From assembly GCA_002699085.1 (NCBI GenBank), contig PAAR01000007.1, positions 1-64,000 on the forward strand: a stretch of 64,000 nt of DNA, read 5' to 3'. This document shows positions 48,619 through 58,418 of this stretch, piece after piece. The notes beneath the pieces are model-generated. The model did no database searches, was not told the origin of the DNA, and worked only from the letters and a program-made list of their open reading frames with translations. The first letter of the stretch is position 1; each line of letters starts with the position of its first letter. The DNA comes from Micavibrio sp. (lineage in GTDB: Bacteria > Pseudomonadota > Alphaproteobacteria > Micavibrionales > UBA9664). A program made the translations under genes and the position numbers.

Positions 48619-49679
48619 AATGTCCCTCTTTTTAATTCGTCTAGTGGCCATCTTGGCCGTGCTTTGAATGACAGCGTATTGTTAAAGTCTGTGTCCTTTT
48701 TTGCAAGGCGAAAATGCTCTAAGCCCGCCCAAGCGATCATCGCTGCATTATCTGTACACAGCGACATAGGCGGTGCCACAAAAGATAAACCACCTTCATT
48801 GGCAGTCTGCTCCAGCGCTGCCCGAATAGTCTTATTAGCTGCCACCCCACCTGACACGACAAGATGGCTAACGGAAACATCAATAGCTTCAATCGCTCGT
48901 TTACAGCGATCTGCTAAAATCTCGGCAATACGGTATTGAAGTGCATAAGCAAGATTTGAAAGTGTTTCACGCGTAAAATCCTGATCGTCGATTTTTTCAA
49001 TATGTCGCAACACAGATGTTTTCAGGCCTGAAAATGAAAAGTCATAGGTCTTTTTATCTGTTAAAGGGCTGGGTAAATCATAAGTTTTTAACGCTTGTTC
49101 GGGGTTTTTACATTCACTGGCTAATGCTTCTAATGCAGGCCCACCTGGATAACCGAGCCCCATTGATTTGGCTGATTTATCAAAGCACTCACCCACCGCA
49201 TCATCGATGGTTGTTCCTAATTTTTGGTAATCACCCACACCTTTAACAAGCAATATTTGCGTATGTCCACCCGATACGAGTAACAATAAATAAGGAAAAG
49301 GCACATCATTGGTCAAACGAGGGGTTAAAGCGTGGCCTTCTAAATGATTCACAGGAACAAATGGTTTATCAGCCGACCATGCCAAAGCTTTTCCAGCCAC
49401 CATACCGATCATTACCCCGCCAATCAGCCCGGGGCCACAAGTTGCGGCAATAGCATCAAGGTCAGACACTGTTAAATTAGCCTCTTGTAATGCTTGTTTA
49501 ATCAGACCGTCTAAATGTTCGCCATGCGCGCGAGCGGCTATTTCAGGGACAACACCACCATGTGGGATATGATGTTCAATCTGACTATAAACAAGATTAG
49601 ATAATAATTGCTTATTATCATCAACAATCGCTACGGCTGTCTCATCACAGCTTGTTTCTATGCCTAAAATTTTCATCAT
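48615..49679 (-). CDS. tsaD: tRNA N6-adenosine threonylcarbamoyltransferase
   Basis: The 354-residue protein has the ASKHA fold motifs GIETSCDETAVAIVDD and the metal-binding HLEGHALTP, plus LLVSGGHTQILLVKG. It transfers the threonylcarbamoyl group to tRNA A37 with TsaB and TsaE. It is coupled to gpsA by a 4-base overlap and diverges from hemD; in many alphaproteobacteria hemC would stand at this divergent position. Confidence 0.96.
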   Translation of the reverse strand: MMKILGIETSCDETAVAIVDDNKQLLSNLVYSQIEHHIPHGGVVPEIAARAHGEHLDGLIKQALQEANLTVSDLDAIAATCGPGLIGGVMIGMVAGKALAWSADKPFVPVNHLEGHALTPRLTNDVPFPYLLLLVSGGHTQILLVKGVGDYQKLGTTIDDAVGECFDKSAKSMGLGYPGGPALEALASECKNPEQALKTYDLPSPLTDKKTYDFSFSGLKTSVLRHIEKIDDQDFTRETLSNLAYALQYRIAEILADRCKRAIEAIDVSVSHLVVSGGVAANKTIRAALEQTANEGGLSFVAPPMSLCTDNAAMIAWAGLEHFRLAKKDTDFNNTLSFKARPRWPLDELKRGTL

Positions 49680-49745
49680 AGGGACACTAGCAGTTTGGGT
49701 AGTTTTTACAAGAAAATGCTTATTTTTTGTGCTAGGCTCCCTCCC

Positions 49746-50444
49746 ATGACAAAACCCACAATACTCATCACACGTACGCTTGAAGATGCAGATTCTTTAG
49801 CAGAAGATGTAAAAGCGCTGGGATTTGAACCACTAATTTCACCGCTAATTTCCATTCAATATCAACACGATTTACTGCTGCAACCACAAGCTTGTGATGG
49901 CTATATTTTCACGAGCCGCTTTGGTGTGATGGGCTTGTCTAATCCAGATATTACAAAGCCGTGTTTTGTTGTTGGTGAGTCCACAGCACTTGCTGCAAAA
50001 GCACAAGGATTTAAAGATATTCATTTGAGCCTCGATCATGTTAGTGGGATTGAGCCGCTTATTAAACAAAAGGGCATAAAGGGCAAAATGCTCTATGCCT
50101 CAGCCGACCATATTACACGCCCAATTACGTCTTTTGATAATGTAGTGGTTGAGCGTTTTATTGTTTATCACACAGAATTAGCAAGTGATTTAATTGATGA
50201 AGTGTACGCCTTGAACTGGTCGGCGGCACTGTTTTTCTCCAAACGTACGGCGGCACATTTTTGTGATCTGTTTGGTGGACAGAATGCCGCGAATACCATA
50301 CGCTCTAAGAAGATATTATGTTTGAGTGCGACAGTGGCTTCTGTGTTTAATGAGAACACGTACACAGATGTTCACATAGCGGATAACCCGACAAAACAAT
50401 CAATGCTTAACCTATTGGAAAAATGCCATGACACAAATTCTTAA
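49746..50444 (+). CDS. hemD: Uroporphyrinogen-III synthase
   Basis: Start set at ATG 49746 (MTKPTILITRTLEDAD); the track start at 49695 runs through upstream DNA. The 232-residue protein has the bilobed HemD pattern: DSLAEDVKALGFEPLISPLI, DGYIFTSRFGV, and the late WSAALFFSKRTAAHF. It closes and inverts hydroxymethylbilane to uroporphyrinogen III. Its last 17 bases overlap the mitofilin-like gene. hemC, its usual partner, is not adjacent. Confidence 0.8.
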   Translation: MTKPTILITRTLEDADSLAEDVKALGFEPLISPLISIQYQHDLLLQPQACDGYIFTSRFGVMGLSNPDITKPCFVVGESTALAAKAQGFKDIHLSLDHVSGIEPLIKQKGIKGKMLYASADHITRPITSFDNVVVERFIVYHTELASDLIDEVYALNWSAALFFSKRTAAHFCDLFGGQNAANTIRSKKILCLSATVASVFNENTYTDVHIADNPTKQSMLNLLEKCHDTNS

Positions 50445-51834
50445 ACCAGCCTCTCAGATCATTAAAAAATTTGGCGGTATCCGCCCGATGGCGACTAAAA
50501 CAGGTATTGCAGTCACAACAGTACAAGGGTGGAAAAATCGTAATTCTATCCCAGAAAATCGTGTTGAGGAAATTTTAGCAGCCGCTGAAAAGCACGGTAT
50601 CCATACAGAGAGCCTTTTGGTCACGCCTGAAACAGCCCATAAGCCTTATGTCGAAAAACATACGCCAATCGTTGATATTGATGATCCTGTTGAGGGCGAA
50701 CGGGCATGGCAAGTGACAGAAAATATCCACCAGAACAATATTCGCACTACTGTCATAGGCGGCCTATCCATCGCCCTTGCTTTAATTGCGCTTGTTGTCG
50801 CTTTTTTCGCTTTTGACCGTAATAAAGTCGATGCCCCAGACTACGACTATACTTTGGCTGAATTTGAACAGCGCCTCATGGCACAACAATCTGAAACTGA
50901 ACGCCGTATAGAGGCCCTAAACACACAACTTAAACAGCAACATGCAACAACTGCAGAAACACAAGCCACTCGTGAAGAAATTGCACAATTTCAAAGCCAA
51001 TTAGAAAATTTGAAATTAGCATTGAGTAAAGATGACACAGGCAAAGCAGGTTTCGCACAATTAGAAAATACCGTGCAGGGTTTAAAAGACAATGTTGATT
51101 CACTGCGGACAAAATTAACACAGATACAAGATTATGCGGCGCAAACTGGCATCTCTGGTACTGATGTCAAGGCCACCTCTATGCTCGTGGTTCTTTCACA
51201 ACTTCGTAACGCTTTTAATAGAGAGCAACCTTTTAGTGAGGACTTGGCCCTTTTGCAAAAAATATTTAATACAGAAAATGACCCAGAATTAGCCGCTGCC
51301 CTTCAACGTTTGGCGCCACACGCCGATACAGGGGTAATCTCTGCTCAAGGCTTAAAATCTGAATTAGGTGGCCTCACCAATGAGGTTATTACCGCAAGCC
51401 TAATGGATGAAGACGTTTCAATCCAAGACAAAGCAATGGCACGTATTAATAAGATTGTTCAAATCACCAAAGACGGTGTCCCTGTCACAGGTACACAAAC
51501 CGATCAAACGATGGCCCAAGCCCAACAATATTTAGATCAAAATGATATTGGTGGTGCCGTAGGGGTTTTACAACAACTCAACCCACAGGCTTTAAGTGTT
51601 TTAGGGCCATGGATGCAAAAGGCGCAAGGCACGATGGCAGCTGGGAATGTTGAGGATATTATCTCGCGACGTATTGTCGGTATGGTGCGTCAATACACCC
51701 CTGGGGCAAAAGGCTCAATCGTTCAATATGGTGCAGCCCCTATTAATCCAGTGATGCCGATACAACCCAAACAAGAGTCACAAATACCACCCGTGCCATT
51801 GATGGATTTACAACAAAACCAACAACCTCAATAA
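50428..51834 (+). CDS. Membrane mitofilin-like protein with N-terminal helix-turn-helix domain
   Basis: The 468-residue protein occupies the place (hemD - X - hemY) where alphaproteobacteria encode the mitofilin/Mic60-like protein. Residues 1-60 read as a small Cro-like helix-turn-helix (IIKKFGGIRPMATKTGIAVTTVQGWKNR), then a linker, a membrane helix at about 107-125 (IGGLSIALALIALVVAFFAF), a long coiled coil (about 133-235) and a C-terminal helical region with the Mic60-like end. Mic60-type proteins shape membranes. The DNA-binding-like N-terminus is unusual. The gene overlaps hemD by 17 bases and lies 9 bases before hemY. Confidence 0.7.
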   Translation: MTQILKPASQIIKKFGGIRPMATKTGIAVTTVQGWKNRNSIPENRVEEILAAAEKHGIHTESLLVTPETAHKPYVEKHTPIVDIDDPVEGERAWQVTENIHQNNIRTTVIGGLSIALALIALVVAFFAFDRNKVDAPDYDYTLAEFEQRLMAQQSETERRIEALNTQLKQQHATTAETQATREEIAQFQSQLENLKLALSKDDTGKAGFAQLENTVQGLKDNVDSLRTKLTQIQDYAAQTGISGTDVKATSMLVVLSQLRNAFNREQPFSEDLALLQKIFNTENDPELAAALQRLAPHADTGVISAQGLKSELGGLTNEVITASLMDEDVSIQDKAMARINKIVQITKDGVPVTGTQTDQTMAQAQQYLDQNDIGGAVGVLQQLNPQALSVLGPWMQKAQGTMAAGNVEDIISRRIVGMVRQYTPGAKGSIVQYGAAPINPVMPIQPKQESQIPPVPLMDLQQNQQPQ

Positions 51835-51843
51835 AGGAGCGTC

Positions 51844-53184
51844 ATGTTTAAAACGGCTTGGTTTTTGATAAAATTTGCAGCAATTATCGCCCTTGGTTTT
51901 TGGTTGATCCAATTACCTGGGCAAACCAGCTTGACCGTTCAAGGCTATACACTCACAACAGCCACAGGCATTATGGCTGTCGGCGGTCTGGTTGTCTTAC
52001 TGATTATTTTGACCATTGCTAAAATGTTTTTTCACCTTTTCTCTATTCCTAAGCATCTGCGCCATCGTGCAAAACTTGCCAATCACAGCAAAGGCGAACA
52101 AGCTTTATCTCGGGCCTTTTCAGCTCTTTCAGCAGGTGATGAGAAAACAGCTGATAAAGAAACACGGCGTGCAGGCAATTTATTAGGGCACAATAACGGA
52201 CTGGTAATTTTATCCGAAGCAATGACCGCTAGATTATCTGGCAATACAAGTCGAGCTGAACAAAAATATAAGGCTTTACTTGAGAATAAAGACACGGCCT
52301 TCCTTGGCTTACGGGGCATGCTTTATCTCTATGAAGGAAGCAATGAGCCAGATAAAATGCTGACCTATGCCCGCAAAGCTGAACAGCTTTATCCAAAGCA
52401 AGGCTGGATCGTTAAGACACTCTTTGATGCAGAGACACAAACACGCCATTGGCACCACGCTATTCCTTTATTATTGCGTTTAGAAAAGCTTAAAATTTTT
52501 GACAAAGACCAAGTCAAACATCACCATGCTGCCCTATTAACAGCCATGGCCGATCGTGAAGAAAATGAAAAAATTAGCCTTCTAAAACAAGCCATTCGTG
52601 TTGATGATAGTTTCGTGCCGGCCATAGATCGTCTTTTAAATATTTATATAAAACAAAAAAGCAAAGATAAGGCAGCTTTATCGTTATTTGAGAAAACTTG
52701 GGCAAAAGCCTCTCATCCTGATCTGCTAAAATATTGGGAAATGTTAATGCCTGAAAAATACCTTACGCATGCAACCAAGCAAATGACATGGTATGAAAAA
52801 CTTGTGGCGCTTAATCCAGACAGTGCTGAAGCCAATTACGCTGCGGCTGAAAAGGCCCTTTCATTAGAACTTTATAATCAGGCTCGTGTCTATGCACGTC
52901 GTGCCGAGAAAAAAGATATGGGCGTCAATGTCTATCGTTTACTCGCTAAATTAGAAGAGCTTGAATTTAATAATACAGAAACGGCCAAAGCATGGCTAGA
53001 AAAGGCCGCTCTTGCTCCAGCACCAAAGGCATGGCGCTGTGTCGAAACAGGGCGTGTCTATGATTATTGGTCGCCACTTGCTGCCCCTCATAACAGCTTT
53101 AACACGATTCAATGGACTGATAGCATCACACCAATTTCATCTGAAAAACATAAAAACACCAGCTTACTTATCGAGGCCGCTTAA
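51844..53184 (+). CDS. HemY-type TPR membrane protein
   Basis: The 446-residue protein has two N-terminal membrane helices (about 4-21 and 40-62, the HemY_N region with VQGYTLTTATGIMAVGG between them), followed by a long tetratricopeptide array (LSRAFSALSAGDEKTADKETRRA, ALLENKDTAFLGLRGMLYL, YARKAEQLYPKQGWIVKTLFD). The C-terminal WRCVETGRVYDYWSPLA is typical of alphaproteobacterial HemY proteins. The name reflects location in hem operons; no haem-synthesis activity is established. AAGGAG lies before its ATG. Confidence 0.86.
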   Translation: MFKTAWFLIKFAAIIALGFWLIQLPGQTSLTVQGYTLTTATGIMAVGGLVVLLIILTIAKMFFHLFSIPKHLRHRAKLANHSKGEQALSRAFSALSAGDEKTADKETRRAGNLLGHNNGLVILSEAMTARLSGNTSRAEQKYKALLENKDTAFLGLRGMLYLYEGSNEPDKMLTYARKAEQLYPKQGWIVKTLFDAETQTRHWHHAIPLLLRLEKLKIFDKDQVKHHHAALLTAMADREENEKISLLKQAIRVDDSFVPAIDRLLNIYIKQKSKDKAALSLFEKTWAKASHPDLLKYWEMLMPEKYLTHATKQMTWYEKLVALNPDSAEANYAAAEKALSLELYNQARVYARRAEKKDMGVNVYRLLAKLEELEFNNTETAKAWLEKAALAPAPKAWRCVETGRVYDYWSPLAAPHNSFNTIQWTDSITPISSEKHKNTSLLIEAA

Positions 53185-53185
53185 T

Positions 53186-53593
53186 ATGAATTATTGGTTA
53201 TTTAAATCTGAACCATTTAAATTTTCTTGGGATGATCTGACCAAGAAAACATCAGAGCATTGGGATGGTGTCCGTAACTACGAAGCGGCCAATAATATGA
53301 AAGCCATGAAAATTGGCGATCAAGGATTTTTCTATCATTCCAATGAGGGCTTAGAAATTGTTGGCATCGTTGAAGTGGTTAAAGAATATTATCCCGATCA
53401 CACAGACCCCAAAGGCCGTTTTGGCATGGTTGATGTAAAAGCCATTAAACCCGTACCCAAACCCGTGAGTTTAAAAGACATAAAAGCGACAAAAAGCCTT
53501 TCTGAGATGGCTTTGGTAAAACGCATGCGCTTATCTGTCTCACCTGTTCGTAAGAAGGAATGGGAAATTATTTGCAAAATGGCGGGGCTTTAA
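53186..53593 (+). CDS. EVE domain-containing protein
   Basis: Start set at ATG 53186, one base after the HemY stop; the track start lies deep inside HemY. The 135-residue protein has the family's NYWLFKSEPFKFSWDDL start, HWDGVRNYEAANNMKAMKIGDQGFFYHS and EIVGIVEVV. EVE domains resemble PUA domains and are thought to recognise modified nucleotides. In alphaproteobacteria EVE genes often lie near hemY, as here. Confidence 0.9.
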   Translation: MNYWLFKSEPFKFSWDDLTKKTSEHWDGVRNYEAANNMKAMKIGDQGFFYHSNEGLEIVGIVEVVKEYYPDHTDPKGRFGMVDVKAIKPVPKPVSLKDIKATKSLSEMALVKRMRLSVSPVRKKEWEIICKMAGL

Positions 53594-53625
53594 TATATAC
53601 ATAAGATTATATTAAGGAGAGAAAA

Positions 53626-53799
53626 ATGGGTGCATCCGTAGATCAAAGAAACGATGAAAAATTAGCAAGTGAATTTATAGGCCCTTATGCCAACGGTGAC
53701 GCATGGAAAAGCCTTGAAGAACAAGCTGAAAACCTTGCACAGCAAGATGGCATGCCTTTCAAGAAAGCACTTGAACTTGTTTCGCGCCAGCCACGCTAA
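53626..53799 (+). CDS. Small hypothetical protein (57 aa), missed by the ORF track
   Basis: A 57-residue ORF starts MGASVDQRNDEKLAS and ends LELVSRQPR, with a strong AAGGAGAG 7 bases before the ATG. The product is helical and acidic in the middle (AWKSLEEQAENLAQQDG). It was below the track's length cut-off. It lies 32 bases after the EVE gene and before the acs promoter. I do not recognise it, but the ribosome-binding site and codon use make it likely to be translated. Confidence 0.7.
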   Translation: MGASVDQRNDEKLASEFIGPYANGDAWKSLEEQAENLAQQDGMPFKKALELVSRQPR

Positions 53800-53812
53800 A
53801 TATCTTCAAATA

Positions 53813-53841
53813 TTGTACCTGCCCGCTTTTTGTTTTATAAT
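53813..53841 (+). promoter_or_regulatory. Promoter of acs, implying a leaderless mRNA
   Basis: TTGTAC (53813-53818), exactly 17 bases, then a perfect TATAAT (53836-53841). The ATG of acs is only 5 bases further, so transcription would begin at the start codon; the AGGA next to the ATG is too close to serve as a ribosome-binding site. Confidence 0.65.
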
Positions 53842-53846
53842 TAGGA

Positions 53847-55772
53847 ATGGTAAAAAATATCTTTCCAGTACCTGAAGATAGAGAAAAAAAGGCACATATC
53901 AACAAAGCTGACTATCAACAGCTTTACAAGCAATCCATAGAAAAGCCCGATGAATTTTGGCGTGAGCAAGCCAAACGTCTTGATTGGCAAAAATTCCCTG
54001 AAATCATTCAAAACACCTCTTTTGAGGGTGATGTTTCCATTAAATGGTTCGAGGACGGGGTTTTAAACGCTTGTTATAATTGCGTTGATCGTCATTTGCC
54101 ACACCGTGCCACACAAACAGCGATTATCTGGGAAGGCGATGACCCAGAAAACGCCAAACATATTTCTTATTTTGAGCTTTACCAAGAAGTCTGCAAATTC
54201 GCCAATGCTCTTCAAGAGCAAGGTGTTAAAAAAGGTGATGTTGTCACGCTTTACATGCCGATGATCCCAGAGGCCGCTTATGCCATGTTGGCCTGCGCCC
54301 GTATTGGGGCTATCCATTCTGTTGTCTTTGGCGGCTTTTCACCCAATGCACTAAAAGATCGTATTATTAATTGTGATTCCGCTTATATCATTACCGCCGA
54401 TGAAAGCGTACGCGCTGGGAAATCAGTACCGCTAAAAACCAATGTAGACAAAGCGATTGAAGGCCTAGACAAAGTCAAGAAAGTATTTGTCGTGAGACGT
54501 ACAGGTGGAAAAATTCATTGGGATAATAAACGTGACCTATGGTGGCACGAGATTACCGCCAAGCAACCAGCAACCCATTCACCAGAATGGATGAATGCCG
54601 AAGACCCACTATTCATACTTTATACTTCTGGTTCGACAGGGCAGCCAAAGGGTGTGTTGCATACAACAGGTGGTTATTTGCTCTATGCAGCAATGACACA
54701 TGAAATCAGTTTTGATTATAAGGATAAAGAAATTTATTGGTGTACCGCGGATGTCGGCTGGGTCACAGGCCATAGCTATATTGTGTATGGCCCGCTTACC
54801 AATGGTGCAACCACGCTGATGTTTGAAGGTGTGCCCTCTTACCCAGATGCTGGTCGCTTTTGGGATATCGTTGAAAAGCACAAAGTTAATATTTTCTACA
54901 CCGCCCCAACGGCTATCCGTGCAATGCTAAAAGAAGGAGACGACTATGTCACAAGATCAGACCGTTCCTCTTTGCGTATCTTAGGCACAGTTGGCGAGCC
55001 GATTAATACTGAAGCATGGCACTGGTATTATGATGTTGTCGGTGAAAAACGCTGTCCAATCATTGATACATGGTGGCAAACCGAAACGGGCGGGCATTTA
55101 CTCACACCACTTCCAGGGGTAACAGATTTAAAACCAGGATCTGCAGCTTCACCCTTTTTTGGTGTTCAACCCGTGATTGTTGACGGTGAAGGCAAAGAGC
55201 TAAAAGGCGCTTGCGAAGGCAATCTATGCATCTCAACTAGCTGGCCGGGGCAAATGCGTACGGTTTACGGCGACCATGAACGTTTTATTCAGACCTATTT
55301 CTCGACTTTTAAAGGCCAATATTTCACAGGCGACGGCACAAAACGTGATGAAGACGGCTATTACTGGATTACAGGACGTGTTGATGATGTGATTAATGTG
55401 TCTGGTCACCGTTTTGGTACAGCTGAAATTGAATCAGCGATTAATGAGCATGAGGCTGTTGCAGAATCCGCTGTTGTCGGTTTCCCGCACGACCTAAAAG
55501 GTCAAGGCATTTATGCCTATATCATTTTAAAAGAAGGCCAAGAGTCTTCAGAAAAAACAGAAAAAGAAATCATCAATCATGTCCGTGAGACGATTGGCCC
55601 AATCGCCAAAATTGATAAAATCCACTGGACAAAAGGCTTACCGAAAACCCGCTCAGGCAAAATTATGCGTCGAATTTTACGCAAAATAGCCGCAGGCGAC
55701 ACCGATAATCTCGGTGATACCTCAACTTTGGCTGATCCTAGCGTGGTCGATAAACTAATTAAAACGGCTTAG
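53847..55772 (+). CDS. acs: Acetyl-CoA synthetase
   Basis: The 641-residue AMP-forming enzyme activates acetate. Motifs: [17 protein letters not shown] (P-loop), the WWQTETGG adenine-binding segment, [22 protein letters not shown] and the C-terminal acetylatable Lys in [15 protein letters not shown]. Length is standard. It has a strong promoter directly before the start. Its stop overlaps the convergent secB stop by 4 bases. Confidence 0.97.
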   Translation: MVKNIFPVPEDREKKAHINKADYQQLYKQSIEKPDEFWREQAKRLDWQKFPEIIQNTSFEGDVSIKWFEDGVLNACYNCVDRHLPHRATQTAIIWEGDDPENAKHISYFELYQEVCKFANALQEQGVKKGDVVTLYMPMIPEAAYAMLACARIGAIHSVVFGGFSPNALKDRIINCDSAYIITADESVRAGKSVPLKTNVDKAIEGLDKVKKVFVVRRTGGKIHWDNKRDLWWHEITAKQPATHSPEWMNAEDPLFILYTSGSTGQPKGVLHTTGGYLLYAAMTHEISFDYKDKEIYWCTADVGWVTGHSYIVYGPLTNGATTLMFEGVPSYPDAGRFWDIVEKHKVNIFYTAPTAIRAMLKEGDDYVTRSDRSSLRILGTVGEPINTEAWHWYYDVVGEKRCPIIDTWWQTETGGHLLTPLPGVTDLKPGSAASPFFGVQPVIVDGEGKELKGACEGNLCISTSWPGQMRTVYGDHERFIQTYFSTFKGQYFTGDGTKRDEDGYYWITGRVDDVINVSGHRFGTAEIESAINEHEAVAESAVVGFPHDLKGQGIYAYIILKEGQESSEKTEKEIINHVRETIGPIAKIDKIHWTKGLPKTRSGKIMRRILRKIAAGDTDNLGDTSTLADPSVVDKLIKTA

Positions 55773-56281
55773 GCTGTTCCTTTAGTGTCTTTCATCGCTT
55801 TTGCCTGCTCGATATATTGCTGGCGGTAAAGTTCTTCAAAATTGACTGGGTTGAGCAAGAGCGGTGGGTAACCACCCGCTTGAATAGCACTCGCCAGTAA
55901 TTGACGGACAAATGGGAATGCCATTTTTGGTCCTTCAATCAACAATAATGGGTGATGATGTTGCTCTGGTACGTCTTTATTAACACTCGCCACCAAGCCA
56001 TATTGAATTTCAGTCATGAACAATGTTTTATCTTGTCTTTTGGCTGTTGAGCTTACTTCTAAAACAACCTCATAGAGCGCTTTTTCTTTATCTAATTGAC
56101 GTACAGACATATTAATATTTGCGTCCATTTTAGGGGCTGAGCCATCTGCTGTAGAAAAGCTTTCTGGCGCATTAGGATTTTCAAAAGAAAAGTCCTTCAC
56201 ATACTGTGTGTGAACCATCAAGCCAAATTGCGGTGCGTTATCACCTGTCTGTTTTGTGTTTTTGTTTTCTTTGTCAGCCAT
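55769..56281 (-). CDS. secB: Protein-export chaperone SecB
   Basis: Start set at ATG 56281 ([11 protein letters not shown]). The 170-residue protein has the SecB core: [15 protein letters not shown], the [14 protein letters not shown] strand and the C-terminal [31 protein letters not shown]. It keeps preproteins unfolded and delivers them to SecA. It diverges from the Tim44-like gene, the usual alphaproteobacterial arrangement. Confidence 0.95.
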   Translation of the reverse strand: MADKENKNTKQTGDNAPQFGLMVHTQYVKDFSFENPNAPESFSTADGSAPKMDANINMSVRQLDKEKALYEVVLEVSSTAKRQDKTLFMTEIQYGLVASVNKDVPEQHHHPLLLIEGPKMAFPFVRQLLASAIQAGGYPPLLLNPVNFEELYRQQYIEQAKAMKDTKGTA

Positions 56282-56357
56282 TATCGCTTTCCTTTCTTGC
56301 ACGAAACCCTAAATTCTCTACAATAACCAGATAAATTCGAGCCTGAAGAGAGAAAAT

Positions 56358-57113
56358 ATGTCCGCCGATGTTATTTTATATGCCGTTATTGCCGCCATTA
56401 TATTGTTCTGGTTGAAAAACACCATAGGCAAAGAAGAAGATGATGGCAAGGAGCGTCGTCAACGACCAAACCCTTATGCAGAAGATTATACACCACCTGA
56501 AAAGAAGGTCATTAAAAATCCAAAACCAGCAAATGACAAAGTTAAAGAAGCTAAAGAGTTTGATCGTGGCACAAAAATTCTTACTGGCCAGTTAAAAGTA
56601 CATCCCGCTATTGATAATAAAACAGCAGAGACTGGTCTAACTAAGATTGCTTTGGCCGATAAAAGCTTTGAAATAGATGCTTTTTTAAATGGTGCCAAAG
56701 GCGCCTTTCAAATTATTGTTGAAGCCTTTGCTGCTGGTAAACGTGATACATTAAAGAACTTACTGGCAAAACCTGTTTACGAGGCTTTTGACAATGTTAT
56801 TAAAGCCCGTGAGAAAAAGGGTGAAACAGCTGAAACAAAGATCCAAGAAATTCGTAAAGCGCAAATTATTGACGCACGCCTAAGTGAAGGTGAAGCATTT
56901 ATTACTGTGAAGTTTACCGCCATGGAAACACATGTCTTGAGAGATAAGGATAGCAATATAATAGGTGGTGACCCCGATCAAAAACATAAATTTTCAGATG
57001 TCTGGGTTTTCTCTCGTAAAGTGAAAAACAAAGACCCAAAATGGTTGCTCGTTGAAACCCGTGATGATGAGGTTGAGACCCATTTTAAAACACCCCTACC
57101 GGATGCGAAATAA
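56358..57113 (+). CDS. Tim44/TimA domain protein
   Basis: The 251-residue protein has an N-terminal membrane helix (VILYAVIAAIILFWLKNTIG), a charged linker and a C-terminal Tim44-like domain (FLNGAKGAFQIIVEAFAAGKRDTLKNLLAKPVYEAF region, with FSDVWVFSRK). It is the bacterial relative of the mitochondrial import protein Tim44 and probably works at the inner membrane. The secB / tim44 / mltA order is conserved in alphaproteobacteria. Its stop overlaps the mltA start by one base. Confidence 0.9.
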   Translation: MSADVILYAVIAAIILFWLKNTIGKEEDDGKERRQRPNPYAEDYTPPEKKVIKNPKPANDKVKEAKEFDRGTKILTGQLKVHPAIDNKTAETGLTKIALADKSFEIDAFLNGAKGAFQIIVEAFAAGKRDTLKNLLAKPVYEAFDNVIKAREKKGETAETKIQEIRKAQIIDARLSEGEAFITVKFTAMETHVLRDKDSNIIGGDPDQKHKFSDVWVFSRKVKNKDPKWLLVETRDDEVETHFKTPLPDAK

Positions 57114-58261
57114 TGCGTACAGCATTCCTTGTTCTCACCATATTACTTGCTGGCTGTACGTCTTTTAAAAAATCAGACATACAGTCCAAGCCCGTATTCA
57201 TTTCAAGTAATTTCTCTACCCTGGAAAATTGGTCAAATGATAACCACCAAGAAGCCTTAAAGACCTTCCAAAAATCATGTATGCGGATTGTAAAAAATGA
57301 TCCAAGCAAAGCTTTTGGTACCAACCCTCAAATGGGTCTTTACAGTGACTGGATTCCGCTATGCCAACAGGCTTTAAACAATCCCAATAATGCCAAAGCT
57401 TTCTTTGAGAATAATTTCACGCCCTATTTAATAAAGGATACAGCAACCAAAAAAGATGGTCTGTTTACGGGGTACTATGAGCCAACATTAAAAGGCTCAA
57501 AAACAAAGGGAGGTGTTTACCAAACACCTATTTATGAAAGGCCAAGTGATCTCATCATGGTTAACCTCGGTGACTTCCGAGAGGAACTTAAAGGACAACG
57601 TATCGCAGGCCGTGTGATTGAGGGCAATCTTAAACCTTATGAAAGTCATGCTGAAATTAATGCTAATGGCTTAAAAGATACTAAGATTATGGCGTGGGTT
57701 GATAACCCTGTTGATGCTTTTTTCTTACAAATACAAGGCTCTGGCCGTATTGTTTTTGAAGATGGCAGCTTTATCCGTGCAGGCTATGCCGCTCAAAATG
57801 GCCACCCTTATTATGCCGTGGGCAAAGCGCTCATTGAAAATGGCGCTCTTGAAAAAGACAATGTCTCACTTCAAACCATTAAAGCATGGCTACGTGCTCA
57901 TCCAACACAAGCTCAAAGCCTTATGGAGAAAAACCCATCCTTTGTCTTCTTCAGACAACTAGAAACAGACGGCGTTGTTGGTGGTGAAAACGTAGTATTA
58001 ACACCCACACGCTCTTTGGCGATTGATCGCAGCCTATATCCTTACGGCGTGCCCGTTTGGCTTGATATAGAAGGCCCTACAGGCTCTCCCAAGATACAAC
58101 GCCTTATGGTTGCTCAAGATACAGGTGGTGCAATTAATGGTGTTGTTCGTGGTGATTTCTTTTGGGGGCCTGGTGACAAAGCCGAGCAATATGCTGGTAT
58201 TATGAAATCTAAAGGCCAGTACTGGTTTTTAATCCCTCAATCTATCTCCAAAAACAAATAA
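57113..58261 (+). CDS. mltA: Membrane-bound lytic murein transglycosylase A
   Basis: The 382-residue lipoprotein (lipobox LLAGC) has the MltA insertion-barrel region (LFTGYYEPTLKGSKTKGGVYQTPIY) and the 3D domain with its three aspartates (LAIDRSLYPYGVPVWLDIEG, QDTGGAINGVVRGDFFWG). It cleaves peptidoglycan strands to anhydro ends. The smr gene that often follows mltA is missing. Confidence 0.94.
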   Translation: MRTAFLVLTILLAGCTSFKKSDIQSKPVFISSNFSTLENWSNDNHQEALKTFQKSCMRIVKNDPSKAFGTNPQMGLYSDWIPLCQQALNNPNNAKAFFENNFTPYLIKDTATKKDGLFTGYYEPTLKGSKTKGGVYQTPIYERPSDLIMVNLGDFREELKGQRIAGRVIEGNLKPYESHAEINANGLKDTKIMAWVDNPVDAFFLQIQGSGRIVFEDGSFIRAGYAAQNGHPYYAVGKALIENGALEKDNVSLQTIKAWLRAHPTQAQSLMEKNPSFVFFRQLETDGVVGGENVVLTPTRSLAIDRSLYPYGVPVWLDIEGPTGSPKIQRLMVAQDTGGAINGVVRGDFFWGPGDKAEQYAGIMKSKGQYWFLIPQSISKNK

Positions 58262-58418
58262 CGACTTCTCTCATAAAATCAGACCCTTACTTGCATACAT
58301 TGAGATGAGGGGGAGAGATTTATAGCGTTCGGGGGATAATTTTGCTATAGTAAGGGAACTTACAAAATATGTGGTGTGTTTTTGTTAGAGACAACAGTGC
58401 TTTAAAAGGAGGCCCACC

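Noticed and set aside
48963-48978. parS-like sequence TGTTTCACGCGTAAAA in tsaD
   Set aside because: Only 13 of 16 bases match and the palindrome is broken, unlike the two perfect sites in rsmG.
53687-53875. 62-aa plus-strand ORF across the 57-aa gene and the acs promoter
   Set aside because: It covers the acs -35/-10 boxes and start, and lacks a ribosome-binding site, whereas the 57-aa frame has a strong one.
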